Shown: in pieces, positions 1 to 5,323 of the stretch
How the letters are laid out: each line of letters starts with the position of its first letter
Numbering within the stretch: the first letter of the stretch is position 1
Assembly (NCBI RefSeq): GCF_937858865.1
Contig: NZ_CALLYO010000020.1
Location: forward strand, 1-6,505
Source of the DNA: an uncultured Amaricoccus sp.
Lineage (GTDB): Bacteria; Pseudomonadota; Alphaproteobacteria; Rhodobacterales; Rhodobacteraceae
Length of the DNA stretch: 6,505 bases
Reading direction: 5' to 3'
Program-made: the position numbers and the translations under genes
Notes under the pieces: generated by a model
Told to the model about the DNA's origin: nothing
Seen by the model: only the letters and a program-made list of their open reading frames with translations
Databases searched by the model: none

Positions 1-64
1 GCCCGCCGGATAGCGGCGGCGCTGCTTCTGGTGTAGGTCGTCAGCGACTCCGCAGTCCGGGCAT

Positions 65-71
65 GGGAGAG
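65..71 (+). promoter_or_regulatory. Ribosome binding site of panB
   Basis: GGGAGAG lies 5 bases before the ATG at 77 and supports that start. The 76 bases upstream of panB have a visibly lower G+C content than the genes. I could not pick out a convincing -35/-10 promoter pair in them. Confidence 0.6.
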
Positions 72-76
72 CATAG

Positions 77-901
77 ATGAGCGCCGCGCCACCGACCTCG
101 AGGCGGCTCACCCCGAGCGACATCCGGGCGATGAAGGGGACGGCGCCCATCGTCTGCCTGACCGCCTATACCACGCCGATCGCCCGGCTCGTCGACGCCG
201 ACTGCGACCTGGTGCTGGTCGGCGACAGCGTCGGGATGGTGCTGCACGGCCTGCCCTCGACGGTCGGCGTGACGATGGAGATGATGATCCTGCACGGCCG
301 GGCGGTGGCGCGCGGGCTCACGCATGCCTGCATGGTGGTGGACCTGCCCTTCGGCAGCTACGAGGAGGGGCCGAAGCAGGCCTTCCGCAACGCGGCGCGG
401 CTGATGGCCGAGACCGAGGCGCAGGCGGTCAAGATCGAGGGCGGCGCGCGGGTGGCCGAGGCGGTCGCCTTCCTCGTCTCGCACGGCATCCCGGTCATGG
501 GGCACGTCGGTCTGACCCCGCAGTCGATCCATGCCTTCGGCGGCTACCGCGTGCAGGGGCGGGGCAAGGACGCCGAGCGGGTGGCGGCGGACGCGCGCGC
601 GGTGGCCGAGGCGGGCGCCTTCGCCGTGGTGCTCGAGAAGGTGCCCGAGGGCCTCGCCCGCCGCATCACCGGCGAGATCGCGGTGCCGACGATCGGGATC
701 GGCGCCAGCGCCGCCTGCGACGGGCAGATCCTCGTCGTCGACGACATGCTCGGCATGTTCGAGGACTTCCGGCCGAAGTTCGTCAAGCGCTACGCCGGCC
801 TCGGGCGCGACGCGAGCGCGGCGATCGCCGCCTATGCCGCCGAGGTGCGCGCGCGCAGCTTCCCCGGCCCCGAGCACGTCTTCGCCGGGGACGCGGAGTG
901 A
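77..901 (+). CDS. panB: 3-methyl-2-oxobutanoate hydroxymethyltransferase (ketopantoate hydroxymethyltransferase)
   Basis: PanB transfers a hydroxymethyl group from 5,10-methylene-tetrahydrofolate to 2-oxoisovalerate to give ketopantoate, the first committed step of pantothenate synthesis; it is a cytoplasmic TIM-barrel enzyme. The 274-residue product has the full family pattern: VGDSVGM at 48-54, DLPF at 89-92, KIEGG at 119-123, GHVGLTPQS at 142-150, GGYRVQGR at 155-162, LEKVP at 186-190 and the TIGIGA / DGQILV block in the last third. By alignment in mind with E. coli PanB, Asp50, Asp89 and Glu121 would bind the metal and Glu187 would be the catalytic acid/base. Length is normal (E. coli 264). 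The ATG at 77 is preferred because a GGGAGAG Shine-Dalgarno lies 5 bases upstream and alphaproteobacterial PanB proteins have a similar short N-terminal arm. The gene ends in a GTGA overlap with panC, so the two are probably co-translated. Confidence 0.97.
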   Translation: MSAAPPTSRRLTPSDIRAMKGTAPIVCLTAYTTPIARLVDADCDLVLVGDSVGMVLHGLPSTVGVTMEMMILHGRAVARGLTHACMVVDLPFGSYEEGPKQAFRNAARLMAETEAQAVKIEGGARVAEAVAFLVSHGIPVMGHVGLTPQSIHAFGGYRVQGRGKDAERVAADARAVAEAGAFAVVLEKVPEGLARRITGEIAVPTIGIGASAACDGQILVVDDMLGMFEDFRPKFVKRYAGLGRDASAAIAAYAAEVRARSFPGPEHVFAGDAE

Positions 902-1740
902 CGCGGGTCCTGCGGCGCGTCGCCGAGCTGCGGCCGCTCGTCGCCGGCTGGAAGCGGCAGGGCAGGGTGGTCGCGCTGGTGCCGACCATGGGCGCCCTCC
1001 ATGCCGGCCACCTCGCCCTCGTCGAGCGGGCGAAGGCCGAGGGCGGGCCGGTCATCGTGACGATCTTCGTCAACCCGACCCAGTTCGACAATCCCGAGGA
1101 CCTCGCGAAATATCCCCGCGCCGAGGCGGCCGACCTCGAACGGCTCGCACCCTTCGCGGTCGACGCCGTCTTCGCCCCGCCGCGCGACGAGGTCTATCCG
1201 GCGGGACATGCCACCACCGTCTCGGTGCGCGGCATCAGCGCGCCGCTCGAGGGCGCGCATCGGCCGGGACATTTCGACGGCGTCGCGACCGTCGTCGCCA
1301 AGCTCTTCGGCATGACCGGGGCGGACGTCGCCTTCTTCGGCGAGAAGGACTGGCAGCAGCTGCAGCTGGTGCGGCGAATGGTCGCCGACCTCGACATCCC
1401 GGTCCGCGTGGTGGGCTGCCCGACCGTGCGCGAGGCCGACGGGCTGGCGCTCTCCTCGCGCAACCTGCGCCTGTCGCCGGCGGATCGCGCCCGCGCCGCC
1501 GCGCTGCCGCGCGAGCTCACGGCGGCGGCCACGGCGATCGCCGTCGGGGCGGAACCGGACGAGACGCTCGCCGCGACGCGGGCGGCGCTCCTCGGGGCGG
1601 GCTTCGAGTCGGTCGACTATGTCGCGCTGCGCGATGCCGAGACGCTCGGCGATCCGGTTTCCGGCCGGCCGGCGCGGCTGCTCTGCGCGGCGACGATCGG
1701 CGGCGTCCGGCTGATCGACAACCTGCCGTGCGGGACGTAG
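898..1740 (+). CDS. panC: Pantoate--beta-alanine ligase (pantothenate synthetase)
   Basis: PanC joins pantoate and beta-alanine, using ATP through a pantoyl-adenylate intermediate, to make pantothenate. The 280-residue length matches the family (E. coli 283). Nucleotidyltransferase signatures are clear: [10 protein letters not shown] at 29-38 (the HIGH-type motif, both histidines present), FVNPTQF at 57-63, HRPGHFDGV at 121-129, GEKDWQQL at 148-155 and LSSRNLRL at 185-192 (the KMSKS-equivalent loop). The start is a GTG whose last two bases and the following A form the panB stop (GTGA), with a GGGG stretch about 7 bases upstream. The 4-base overlap points to translational coupling with panB, which fits consecutive use in the pathway. 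The ketopantoate reductase (panE or ilvC) that works between them is not in the window. The stop codon lies only 3 bases from the stop of the convergent DUF2945 gene. Confidence 0.97.
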   Translation: MTRVLRRVAELRPLVAGWKRQGRVVALVPTMGALHAGHLALVERAKAEGGPVIVTIFVNPTQFDNPEDLAKYPRAEAADLERLAPFAVDAVFAPPRDEVYPAGHATTVSVRGISAPLEGAHRPGHFDGVATVVAKLFGMTGADVAFFGEKDWQQLQLVRRMVADLDIPVRVVGCPTVREADGLALSSRNLRLSPADRARAAALPRELTAAATAIAVGAEPDETLAATRAALLGAGFESVDYVALRDAETLGDPVSGRPARLLCAATIGGVRLIDNLPCGT

Positions 1741-1743
1741 CGC

Positions 1744-1959
1744 CTATTTCGGCGTGCGTTCGAGCGCGCTGCCCTTGTGCGCGGCGACATGGTCGGTCTT
1801 GTCGCTCTTGATCTCGTACTGCGGCTCCTCCTTCGAGGCGCGGCGGGTATGGCCCTTGTAGTCGAAATCCTCGGTGCGGACGGCGATGATCGTCCCCGAC
1901 ACCCGCCCGGCCTCGGAGTTCCAGCTCACGTGATCGCCGACGCGGAACTTCCGCGTCAT
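1744..1959 (-). CDS. DUF2945 / HVA1-type TUDOR-domain small protein
   Basis: This is a 71-residue soluble protein that I recognise as the DUF2945 family (hypervirulence-associated TUDOR-like domain). Visible marks are FRVGDHVSW at 5-13, a GRVSGTI strand, the YKGHTRRASKEEPQYEIKSD region around 34-53 and the closing VAAHKGSAL. The single small beta-barrel fills almost the whole length, with no signal peptide or membrane segment. Its biochemical role is not established; the bacterial members are short stand-alone proteins like this one. The ATG at 1959 overlaps the stop of the DUF6522-like gene in an ATGA, with an AAGG-type ribosome site just upstream, so it is the last gene of the minus-strand operon. 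It ends tail to tail with panC. Family call is fairly secure; any job linked to the oxidase is inference from position only. Confidence 0.85.
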   Translation of the reverse strand: MTRKFRVGDHVSWNSEAGRVSGTIIAVRTEDFDYKGHTRRASKEEPQYEIKSDKTDHVAAHKGSALERTPK

Positions 1960-2225
1960 CCCGCCTTCTCCGGCCGCGGCGAGCCCGAATAGGTGGTGCG
2001 CCGGATGCTGCCGTCGTGGTCGATGGTGAAGCGGCAGACGCGCGCCCCGTGGTAGAAGCTCAGCCGCCAGCGCCCGGCGTCCTCGCCCTCGCCCGCCTCG
2101 CAGCGCGAGGTGAGCCGCCCGTCGCGCATCAGCGCGCGGACGGTGTCGGCCGGCAGGCGGAAGGCCTCGGCGACGAGATCGGCGTCGACGACGAAATCCT
2201 TGCCGGCCCGCTCGATCCTGCTCAT
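1956..2225 (-). CDS. DUF6522-like small protein of unknown function
   Basis: This 89-residue soluble protein has no signal peptide or membrane helix. It carries a short helical N-terminal half (FVVDADLVAEAF, then a stretch ending in RDGRLTSRCE) followed by a beta-rich block, GRWRLSFYHGARVCRFTID, around residues 51-69. The pattern 'GxxTSRCExGEGEDAGRWRLxFxHGxR' is what I associate with the DUF6522 family of Proteobacteria; I have not confirmed this by search. The first half, with a residue run like 'V...F.LPADTVRALMRDG', resembles a small helix-turn-helix-like or substrate-sensing start, but I see too little to claim DNA binding. Cys38 and Cys64 are the only cysteines. It sits between HTHP (ATGA overlap at its start) and DUF2945 (ATGA overlap at its end), so the three are probably made together. 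Function unknown. Confidence 0.8.
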   Translation of the reverse strand: MSRIERAGKDFVVDADLVAEAFRLPADTVRALMRDGRLTSRCEAGEGEDAGRWRLSFYHGARVCRFTIDHDGSIRRTTYSGSPRPEKAG

Positions 2226-2458
2226 GACGCGTCCCGCCAGTAGTCGTTGGCCGCCGCCACCGTCGCGAAGTTCGTCGCGACGACCTGGCTGACGGCGATC
2301 AGGGAATCGGCGTTCCCGGCGTATTCCGGGCGCATCCGGTCGCGCTCGCTGGCGTCGGGCTGGGTGAACTTGACGGCGATGCGCGAGAGCTTGACCGCGA
2401 GGTCATAGCCCTCGGCGGGCGTCCTGGTCTTCAGGCTCGGGAGCCAGTTGTCCGACAT
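2222..2458 (-). CDS. Hexameric tyrosine-coordinated heme protein (HTHP)
   Basis: The 78-residue product matches the HTHP family, best known from Silicibacter (Ruegeria) pomeroyi: small helical subunits that form a hexamer, each with a heme held by a tyrosine, with peroxidase and catalase-type activity reported. Visible family features are the WLPSL start at 5-9, TPAEGYDLAVKLSRIAV at 13-29, TQPD at 32-35, a YAGNADSLIAVS block from 46 and AANDYW near the end. Tyr46 is the likely heme ligand (Tyr45 in the characterised protein, as I recall), with Arg26 as a probable partner. There is no signal peptide, so it should be cytoplasmic. The open frame extends 18 codons further, but the ATG at 2458 is chosen because a GAAAGGAAGG ribosome site precedes it and the protein then begins like its relatives. 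The first 56 bases overlap the end of ccoS in another frame. The stop overlaps the next gene's start (ATGA). Confidence 0.92.
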   Translation of the reverse strand: MSDNWLPSLKTRTPAEGYDLAVKLSRIAVKFTQPDASERDRMRPEYAGNADSLIAVSQVVATNFATVAAANDYWRDAS

Positions 2459-2612
2459 GGGGCCTTCCTTTCGTGCTGGGTGGGTCCTGCGGGGTGATGA
2501 CGCGCCAGGCACTGCCGTCGGGGTCCTCGAACTGGCCGCTCCGGAGCGCCCAGAGGAAGGCGGCGAGACCGGCGAGGCCCATGGCGATCGAAAGCGGCAG
2601 CAGCAGGCTCAT
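2403..2612 (-). CDS. ccoS: cbb3-type cytochrome oxidase assembly protein CcoS
   Basis: CcoS is a small membrane protein needed for a mature cbb3 oxidase; in Rhodobacter capsulatus its loss gives an oxidase lacking cofactors (heme b, CuB) in CcoN. The 69-residue product has one N-terminal helix at about 3-23 followed directly by the family signature, WALRSGQFEDPDGSAWRV at 21-38. The ATG at 2612 overlaps the DUF2189 stop (ATGA), with a GGGAGA ribosome site 6 bases upstream. The tail after residue 40 is proline- and charge-rich and poorly conserved in the family. Here it is longer than usual because the reading frame does not stop until 56 bases into HTHP. It is separated from ccoP by two uncharacterised genes, while ccoG, ccoH and ccoI, its common neighbours, are absent from this stretch. 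Confidence 0.93.
   Translation of the reverse strand: MSLLLPLSIAMGLAGLAAFLWALRSGQFEDPDGSAWRVITPQDPPSTKGRPHVGQLAPEPEDQDARRGL
2463..2472 (-). promoter_or_regulatory. Ribosome binding site of HTHP, inside ccoS
   Basis: Reading the minus strand, AAAGGAAGG followed by a few C residues stands just before the ATG at 2458. This purine-rich site decides the HTHP start over the upstream in-frame ATG at 2512, and it lies within the ccoS coding sequence, so ribosomes translating ccoS pass over it. Confidence 0.6.
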
Positions 2613-3406
2613 TCCGCGTCTCCCTTGATCGCGCGGTAGGCATGCCAGGTGCCGTGGCCGAGGACCGGGAAGACGACGGCGAGGCCGAGGAGGCCGGTGA
2701 GGGTCGAGACGAGGAGACCCGCGGCGACGATCGCGCCCCAGGTCAGCGCCGGCAGCAGGTTGTGCGTCGTCATCGCGAAGCTGAGGCCGAGGGCGGTCAG
2801 CGCGTCGCGCCGCTCGTCCATCAGCATCGGCACCGAGAAGAGGCTGAGCGCGAAGGCGAAGGCGGCGAAGAGCCCGCCCACCGCGCCGCCGACCAGGATC
2901 AGCGCCCAGCCGCGCCAGGTGGTCAGCACGTTGACCAGCGCCTCGTCGGCGCCGGGGAAGGGCTGCAGCCCGAAGAAGAGCGCGTAGAGGAAATCGGCCG
3001 CCCGCAGCCAGAAGAGGACGAGGATCCCGAGCAGCAGCCCGGCATAGGCGAGCTGGGCGCCCGAGGCCGGCCGCACCGCCAGCATCCGCGCCAGCGACGT
3101 CCTCTCGCCCGCCGCCCGCCGCCGGCTCTTCTCGTAGAGGCCGAGGGCGAGGAACGGCCCGATGATGAGAAAGCCCGAGACGGCCGGGAAGGCGAGGTAG
3201 AGCAGGCCCGAGGCATCGAGCGCCCAGAGCACCGCGTAGGAGACGAGAAGGAGGAAGACGCCGTAGGCGAGGCTCGGCAGCGGCTCGGCGCGGAAGTCGG
3301 CCCAGCCGGCGGCCAGCCAGCCGAAGGCCGCCCGCGCCGGCAGGTGGCGGGCGAGCGCCGATGGCGGGCGCTCGGGCTTGCGGAGGGTGGGAAGTGGCTC
3401 GAGCAT
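2609..3406 (-). CDS. DUF2189 multi-pass integral membrane protein
   Basis: This 265-residue protein has a cytoplasmic-looking N-terminal arm (1-40, proline- and arginine-rich) and five to six hydrophobic segments at roughly 45-63, 67-90, 113-140, 167-195 and 215-250 (the last long enough for two helices). I assign it to DUF2189 from the phrases SGFLIIGPFLALGLYEKSRR (78-97), the DFLYALFFGLQPFP loop and the ending VVFPVLGHGTWHAYRA, which are typical of that family. Members occur widely in Proteobacteria and have no established activity. The start at 3406 follows an AGGGGGC ribosome site and lies 8 bases after the stop of the 53-aa gene; its stop overlaps the ccoS start. Being placed inside the oxidase operon, directly before an assembly factor, suggests a role in building or supporting the cbb3 complex, but nothing in the sequence proves it. 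Confidence 0.88.
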   Translation of the reverse strand: MLEPLPTLRKPERPPSALARHLPARAAFGWLAAGWADFRAEPLPSLAYGVFLLLVSYAVLWALDASGLLYLAFPAVSGFLIIGPFLALGLYEKSRRRAAGERTSLARMLAVRPASGAQLAYAGLLLGILVLFWLRAADFLYALFFGLQPFPGADEALVNVLTTWRGWALILVGGAVGGLFAAFAFALSLFSVPMLMDERRDALTALGLSFAMTTHNLLPALTWGAIVAAGLLVSTLTGLLGLAVVFPVLGHGTWHAYRAIKGDAE

Positions 3407-3414
3407 GGCGCCCC

Positions 3415-3576
3415 CTAGCAGACCCGTTTCGCCGGCGGCTCGCCCGCCGCGGCGAGCACGCAGTCCGGCTGCGACTGGACGGCGACCATGACGAGATGCG
3501 CGTTGGCCGCCGCGAAGACGGCGACGACGAGGATCGCCCCGGCGATGGCGAGGGTCTTCTGCGCCCGCTGGCTCAT
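3415..3576 (-). CDS. 53-aa single-helix membrane protein with two cysteines, unknown function
   Basis: The product is a 53-residue protein with a positively charged start (MSQRAQK), one hydrophobic helix at about 8-33 (rich in Ala, Val and Ile, with His27 near its outer end) and a short tail containing SQPDC at 35-39 and a C-terminal cysteine as the very last residue (Cys53). By the positive-inside rule the tail and both cysteines should face the periplasm, where they could form a disulfide or bind metal. The ATG overlaps the ccoP stop (ATGA), and GAGGG sits 6 bases upstream, so translation coupled to ccoP is likely. I recall similar 'ANAHLVxVAxxSQPDC' proteins in other alphaproteobacteria but no assigned function. 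It is far too short to be CcoH and is not CcoQ, which is present elsewhere in the operon. It may be an extra small oxidase subunit or an assembly aid. Confidence 0.8.
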   Translation of the reverse strand: MSQRAQKTLAIAGAILVVAVFAAANAHLVMVAVQSQPDCVLAAAGEPPAKRVC

Positions 3577-4436
3577 TGCCCGCCCTCGCCGAGGCGCGTC
3601 ACGTAGAGCGCGAGAAGGTTGATCTCGGCCTCGCTCAGCCGCCCGGACCAGGTCGGCATCACCCCCTGCCGCCCGTGCCGCAGCGTCTCGGCGATCGTTG
3701 CGGGATCCTGGCCGTAGATCACCGCCCGGTCGATCAGCGAGGGCGCGCCGTTCATCATGTTTCCCTCGGCCGCCTCGCCGTGACAGGCGGCGCAATTGTC
3801 GGCGAAGAGCGTGGCGGCGGGCGCGTCGGCCGCCGCCGTTCCCTCCCGCAGCGTCGCCACCCAGTCGGCGAGCGCCAGGCGCTCGTCGCGGGTCAGCCAC
3901 TCGAAGGTCGGCATCTGCGCCACGCGGGTGTCGGGATGGTCGGCGTTGATCCCGACGCGGATCGTCTCGGCCACCGTCTCGGGATCGCCGCCCCAGAGCC
4001 AGGTCGCGTCGGCGAGCACCGGGAAGCCCGGCCCGCCCACGCCGCCCGCCCCGTGGCAGGCGGCGCAATTATCGCCGAAGAGCCGCGCCGCCGCCGGCAT
4101 CGCCACATCGAGCAGCGCGGTGTCCGCCGAGAGCGCGGCGAAGTCGGCCGGGTCGAAGTGGTCGAGCCAGCCCTGCCGCTCGCCGTCGAGCGCCTGCAGG
4201 CCGGCGACGGCGGCCGCCCCCTGGTCGAGCCCGAGCAGCCCCCGGGTATAGTCGCGCCCGGTCGGCCAGGCCGGCAGCAGGATCCAGGCGACGACCGAAT
4301 AGACGACGGTCGCCGCAAGGATCCAGAGCACGAATCGCGGGAAGGGCGTGTTGAGCTCGCGGATGCCGTTCCAGTCGTGCCCGGTGGTGTCGTAGCCGGT
4401 GACCGGGTCGACCTCGCGCGGATGCTCCCCGCTCAC
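3573..4436 (-). CDS. ccoP: cbb3-type cytochrome c oxidase subunit III, diheme cytochrome CcoP
   Basis: CcoP (FixP) takes electrons from soluble or membrane cytochromes c and hands them to CcoO. The 287-residue product has the family's N-terminal cytoplasmic stretch with DPVTGYDTTGHDWNGIRELN (10-29), one membrane helix at about 33-55, a linker, and two periplasmic cytochrome c domains. The heme-binding motifs are CAACH at 124-128 and CAACH at 215-219, with probable axial methionines Met175 (QMPTF) and Met260 (VMPTW). Length is typical. The start is taken as the GTG at 4436: it overlaps the ccoQ stop (GTGA), has a strong GGAGGAA 5 bases upstream, and the first residues then fit the family. The further upstream in-frame ATG at 4616 would add 60 residues read out of frame through ccoQ and is not credible. 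The DNA around the two heme motifs is almost identical (see the repeat entries). Confidence 0.97.
   Translation of the reverse strand: MSGEHPREVDPVTGYDTTGHDWNGIRELNTPFPRFVLWILAATVVYSVVAWILLPAWPTGRDYTRGLLGLDQGAAAVAGLQALDGERQGWLDHFDPADFAALSADTALLDVAMPAAARLFGDNCAACHGAGGVGGPGFPVLADATWLWGGDPETVAETIRVGINADHPDTRVAQMPTFEWLTRDERLALADWVATLREGTAAADAPAATLFADNCAACHGEAAEGNMMNGAPSLIDRAVIYGQDPATIAETLRHGRQGVMPTWSGRLSEAEINLLALYVTRLGEGGQ
3778..3810 (-). repeat. Direct repeat copy B, second heme c site of ccoP
   Basis: These 33 bases match 4051-4083 at 30 positions by my base-by-base comparison, and the central 27 at 25 positions. They encode the LFADNCAACHG region around the second heme-binding motif (CXXCH codons at 3780-3794). 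The copies are 273 bases (91 codons) apart and in the same frame. Confidence 0.75.
4051..4083 (-). repeat. Direct repeat copy A, first heme c site of ccoP
   Basis: This is the partner of 3778-3810, encoding LFGDNCAACHG around the first heme-binding motif (CXXCH codons at 4053-4067). Both copies share the same AAT codon for asparagine, an unusual choice in a gene that strongly favours G or C at third positions. Confidence 0.75.
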
Positions 4437-4600
4437 GGCCGTTCCTCCGGCCCGTCGTCGGTCAGGATCGAGCGGGCCACCCGCTCGTAGCCGGCGCGCC
4501 GCCGCGGGCTGTAGGTGCGGATCAGCACGATCAGGAAGAAGCCCATCATCCAGAAGAGCCCGAGGGTCTTGGCGAGGTAGACGAGCAGGTCGTGGCTCAT
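4433..4600 (-). CDS. ccoQ: cbb3-type cytochrome oxidase small subunit CcoQ
   Basis: CcoQ (FixQ) is a one-helix protein that stabilises the cbb3 complex, notably the binding of CcoP. The 55-residue product starts MSHDLLVYLAKTLGLFW, has a single membrane helix at about 6-27 and ends in a basic then acidic cytoplasmic tail (TYSPRRRAGYERVARSIL, then DDGPEERP). This layout, with an aromatic-flanked helix followed by a Tyr-Pro-Arg-rich stretch, is typical of the family, and the position between ccoO and ccoP is the usual one. The ATG at 4600 overlaps the ccoO stop (ATGA) with a perfect GGAGG (4608-4612) 7 bases upstream. The stop overlaps the GTG start of ccoP. Confidence 0.93.
   Translation of the reverse strand: MSHDLLVYLAKTLGLFWMMGFFLIVLIRTYSPRRRAGYERVARSILTDDGPEERP
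4442..4448 (-). promoter_or_regulatory. Ribosome binding site of ccoP (decides the GTG start)
   Basis: On the minus strand GGAGGAA precedes the GTG at 4436 by 5 bases. It lies inside the last codons of ccoQ and singles out the GTG as the ccoP start in place of the upstream in-frame ATG at 4616. Confidence 0.7.
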
Positions 4601-5319
4601 TGCCGGGCCTCCGCATGGGCGACGTTCGTCAGCGTGCCGAGCGACTGCAGATAGGCGACCACCGCGTCCATCTCGGTCAGCCGCGACGGATCGCCGTCGA
4701 AGGCGCGCAGCGCGACGCCCTCGCCGTAGCGCGCCTGCACGTCGGGTGCGCCCGCCGAATCGGGCCGGCTCTGCGACAGCGCGTCCGCCGCCGCCTGGCC
4801 GACCATGTCGGCGTCGTAGGGAACGCCGAGCCGCGCCAGCGTCGCGAGCTGCTCGCCGAGGAGCCCCGTCTCGAGCGGCCGGGTCAGCCAGGGATAGGAG
4901 GGCATGATCGAGGCCGGCACCACTGCGCGCGGGTCGATCAGGTGCCGCACGTGCCAGGCGTCGGTATACTTGCCGCCGACGCGCGCGAGGTCGGGGCCGG
5001 TGCGCTTCGAGCCCCAGAGCATCGGATGGTCGAAGGCGCTCTCGCCGGCGCGCGAATAGGGGCCGTAGCGGTCGATCTCGTCGGCGAGGCTGCGGATCAT
5101 CTGGCTGTGGCAGGCGTAGCAGCCCTCGCGCATGTAGATCTCGCGCCCGGCGAGCTCGAGCGGCGTGTGCGGCCGCAGGTCCTCGGGCACGGCGACCGTC
5201 TCATCGATGGTGAAGAGCGGCGCGATCTCGACGATGCCGCCGATCGAGGCGGCGACGATGATGCCGACGACGAGCCCCATGGAGAGCTTCTCGAGGTTGT
5301 AGTGCAGGCGAAGCGGCAT
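4597..5319 (-). CDS. ccoO: cbb3-type cytochrome c oxidase subunit II, monoheme cytochrome CcoO
   Basis: CcoO (FixO) is the monoheme cytochrome c subunit that passes electrons from CcoP to CcoN. The 240-residue product has the expected N-terminal membrane anchor at about 13-36, followed by a periplasmic cytochrome c domain with REGCYACHSQMIR at 64-76 (heme c bound by CYACH, 67-71), GPYSRAGES at 86-94, the family's HPMLWGSKRTGPDLARVG at 98-115, and a probable axial methionine, Met139, in SIMPSYPWL. The C-terminal MDAVVAYLQSLGT helix is also typical. Length is normal (about 200-260 in the family). The ATG at 5319 is 4 bases after the ccoN stop, with GGCGGAG about 8 bases upstream inside the last ccoN codons. 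Its stop overlaps ccoQ. Confidence 0.97.
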   Translation of the reverse strand: MPLRLHYNLEKLSMGLVVGIIVAASIGGIVEIAPLFTIDETVAVPEDLRPHTPLELAGREIYMREGCYACHSQMIRSLADEIDRYGPYSRAGESAFDHPMLWGSKRTGPDLARVGGKYTDAWHVRHLIDPRAVVPASIMPSYPWLTRPLETGLLGEQLATLARLGVPYDADMVGQAAADALSQSRPDSAGAPDVQARYGEGVALRAFDGDPSRLTEMDAVVAYLQSLGTLTNVAHAEARQ

Positions 5320-5323
5320 CGGT

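Noticed and set aside
3..80. Open frame from the window edge ending in a TGA that overlaps the panB ATG, possibly the tail of an upstream coupled gene
   Set aside because: Only about half of its codons end in G or C, far below the neighbouring genes, and its 25 residues resemble nothing known to me. It is more likely the non-coding leader of panB. Sequence further upstream would settle it.
41..877. Minus-strand open frame opposite panB, and plus-strand frame 531-1811 across panB and panC
   Set aside because: Both are composition-driven shadows. The panB and panC frames hold the full set of catalytic motifs.
1738..1758. Possible small hairpin (GCGCC, loop TATTTC, GGCGT) at the convergent junction
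   Set aside because: A five-pair stem with a wobble pair and no T-tract is too weak to call a terminator in DNA of this composition.
2624..2634. TTGATC motif as a possible FNR/FixK half-site (also near 1809, 3617 and 3945)
   Set aside because: None has the second half of the TTGAT-N4-ATCAA palindrome, and all lie within coding sequence. The oxygen-responsive promoter is expected upstream of ccoN, outside the window.
2642..3418. Long plus-strand open frame (258 codons) opposite DUF2189
   Set aside because: The translation is a low-complexity Glu/Arg/Gly/Pro-rich sequence typical of the antisense of a hydrophobic GC-rich gene. The minus-strand gene has clear membrane helices and family motifs and fits the operon.
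3576..4490. Long plus-strand open frame (304 codons) opposite ccoP
   Set aside because: Arg/Gly/Val-rich shadow with no recognisable motif, while the minus strand encodes an unmistakable diheme CcoP.
4437..4616. Extension of ccoP to the in-frame ATG at 4616
   Set aside because: The extra 60 residues are an out-of-frame reading through ccoQ and lack family similarity; the GTG at 4436 has a strong ribosome site and the usual overlap.
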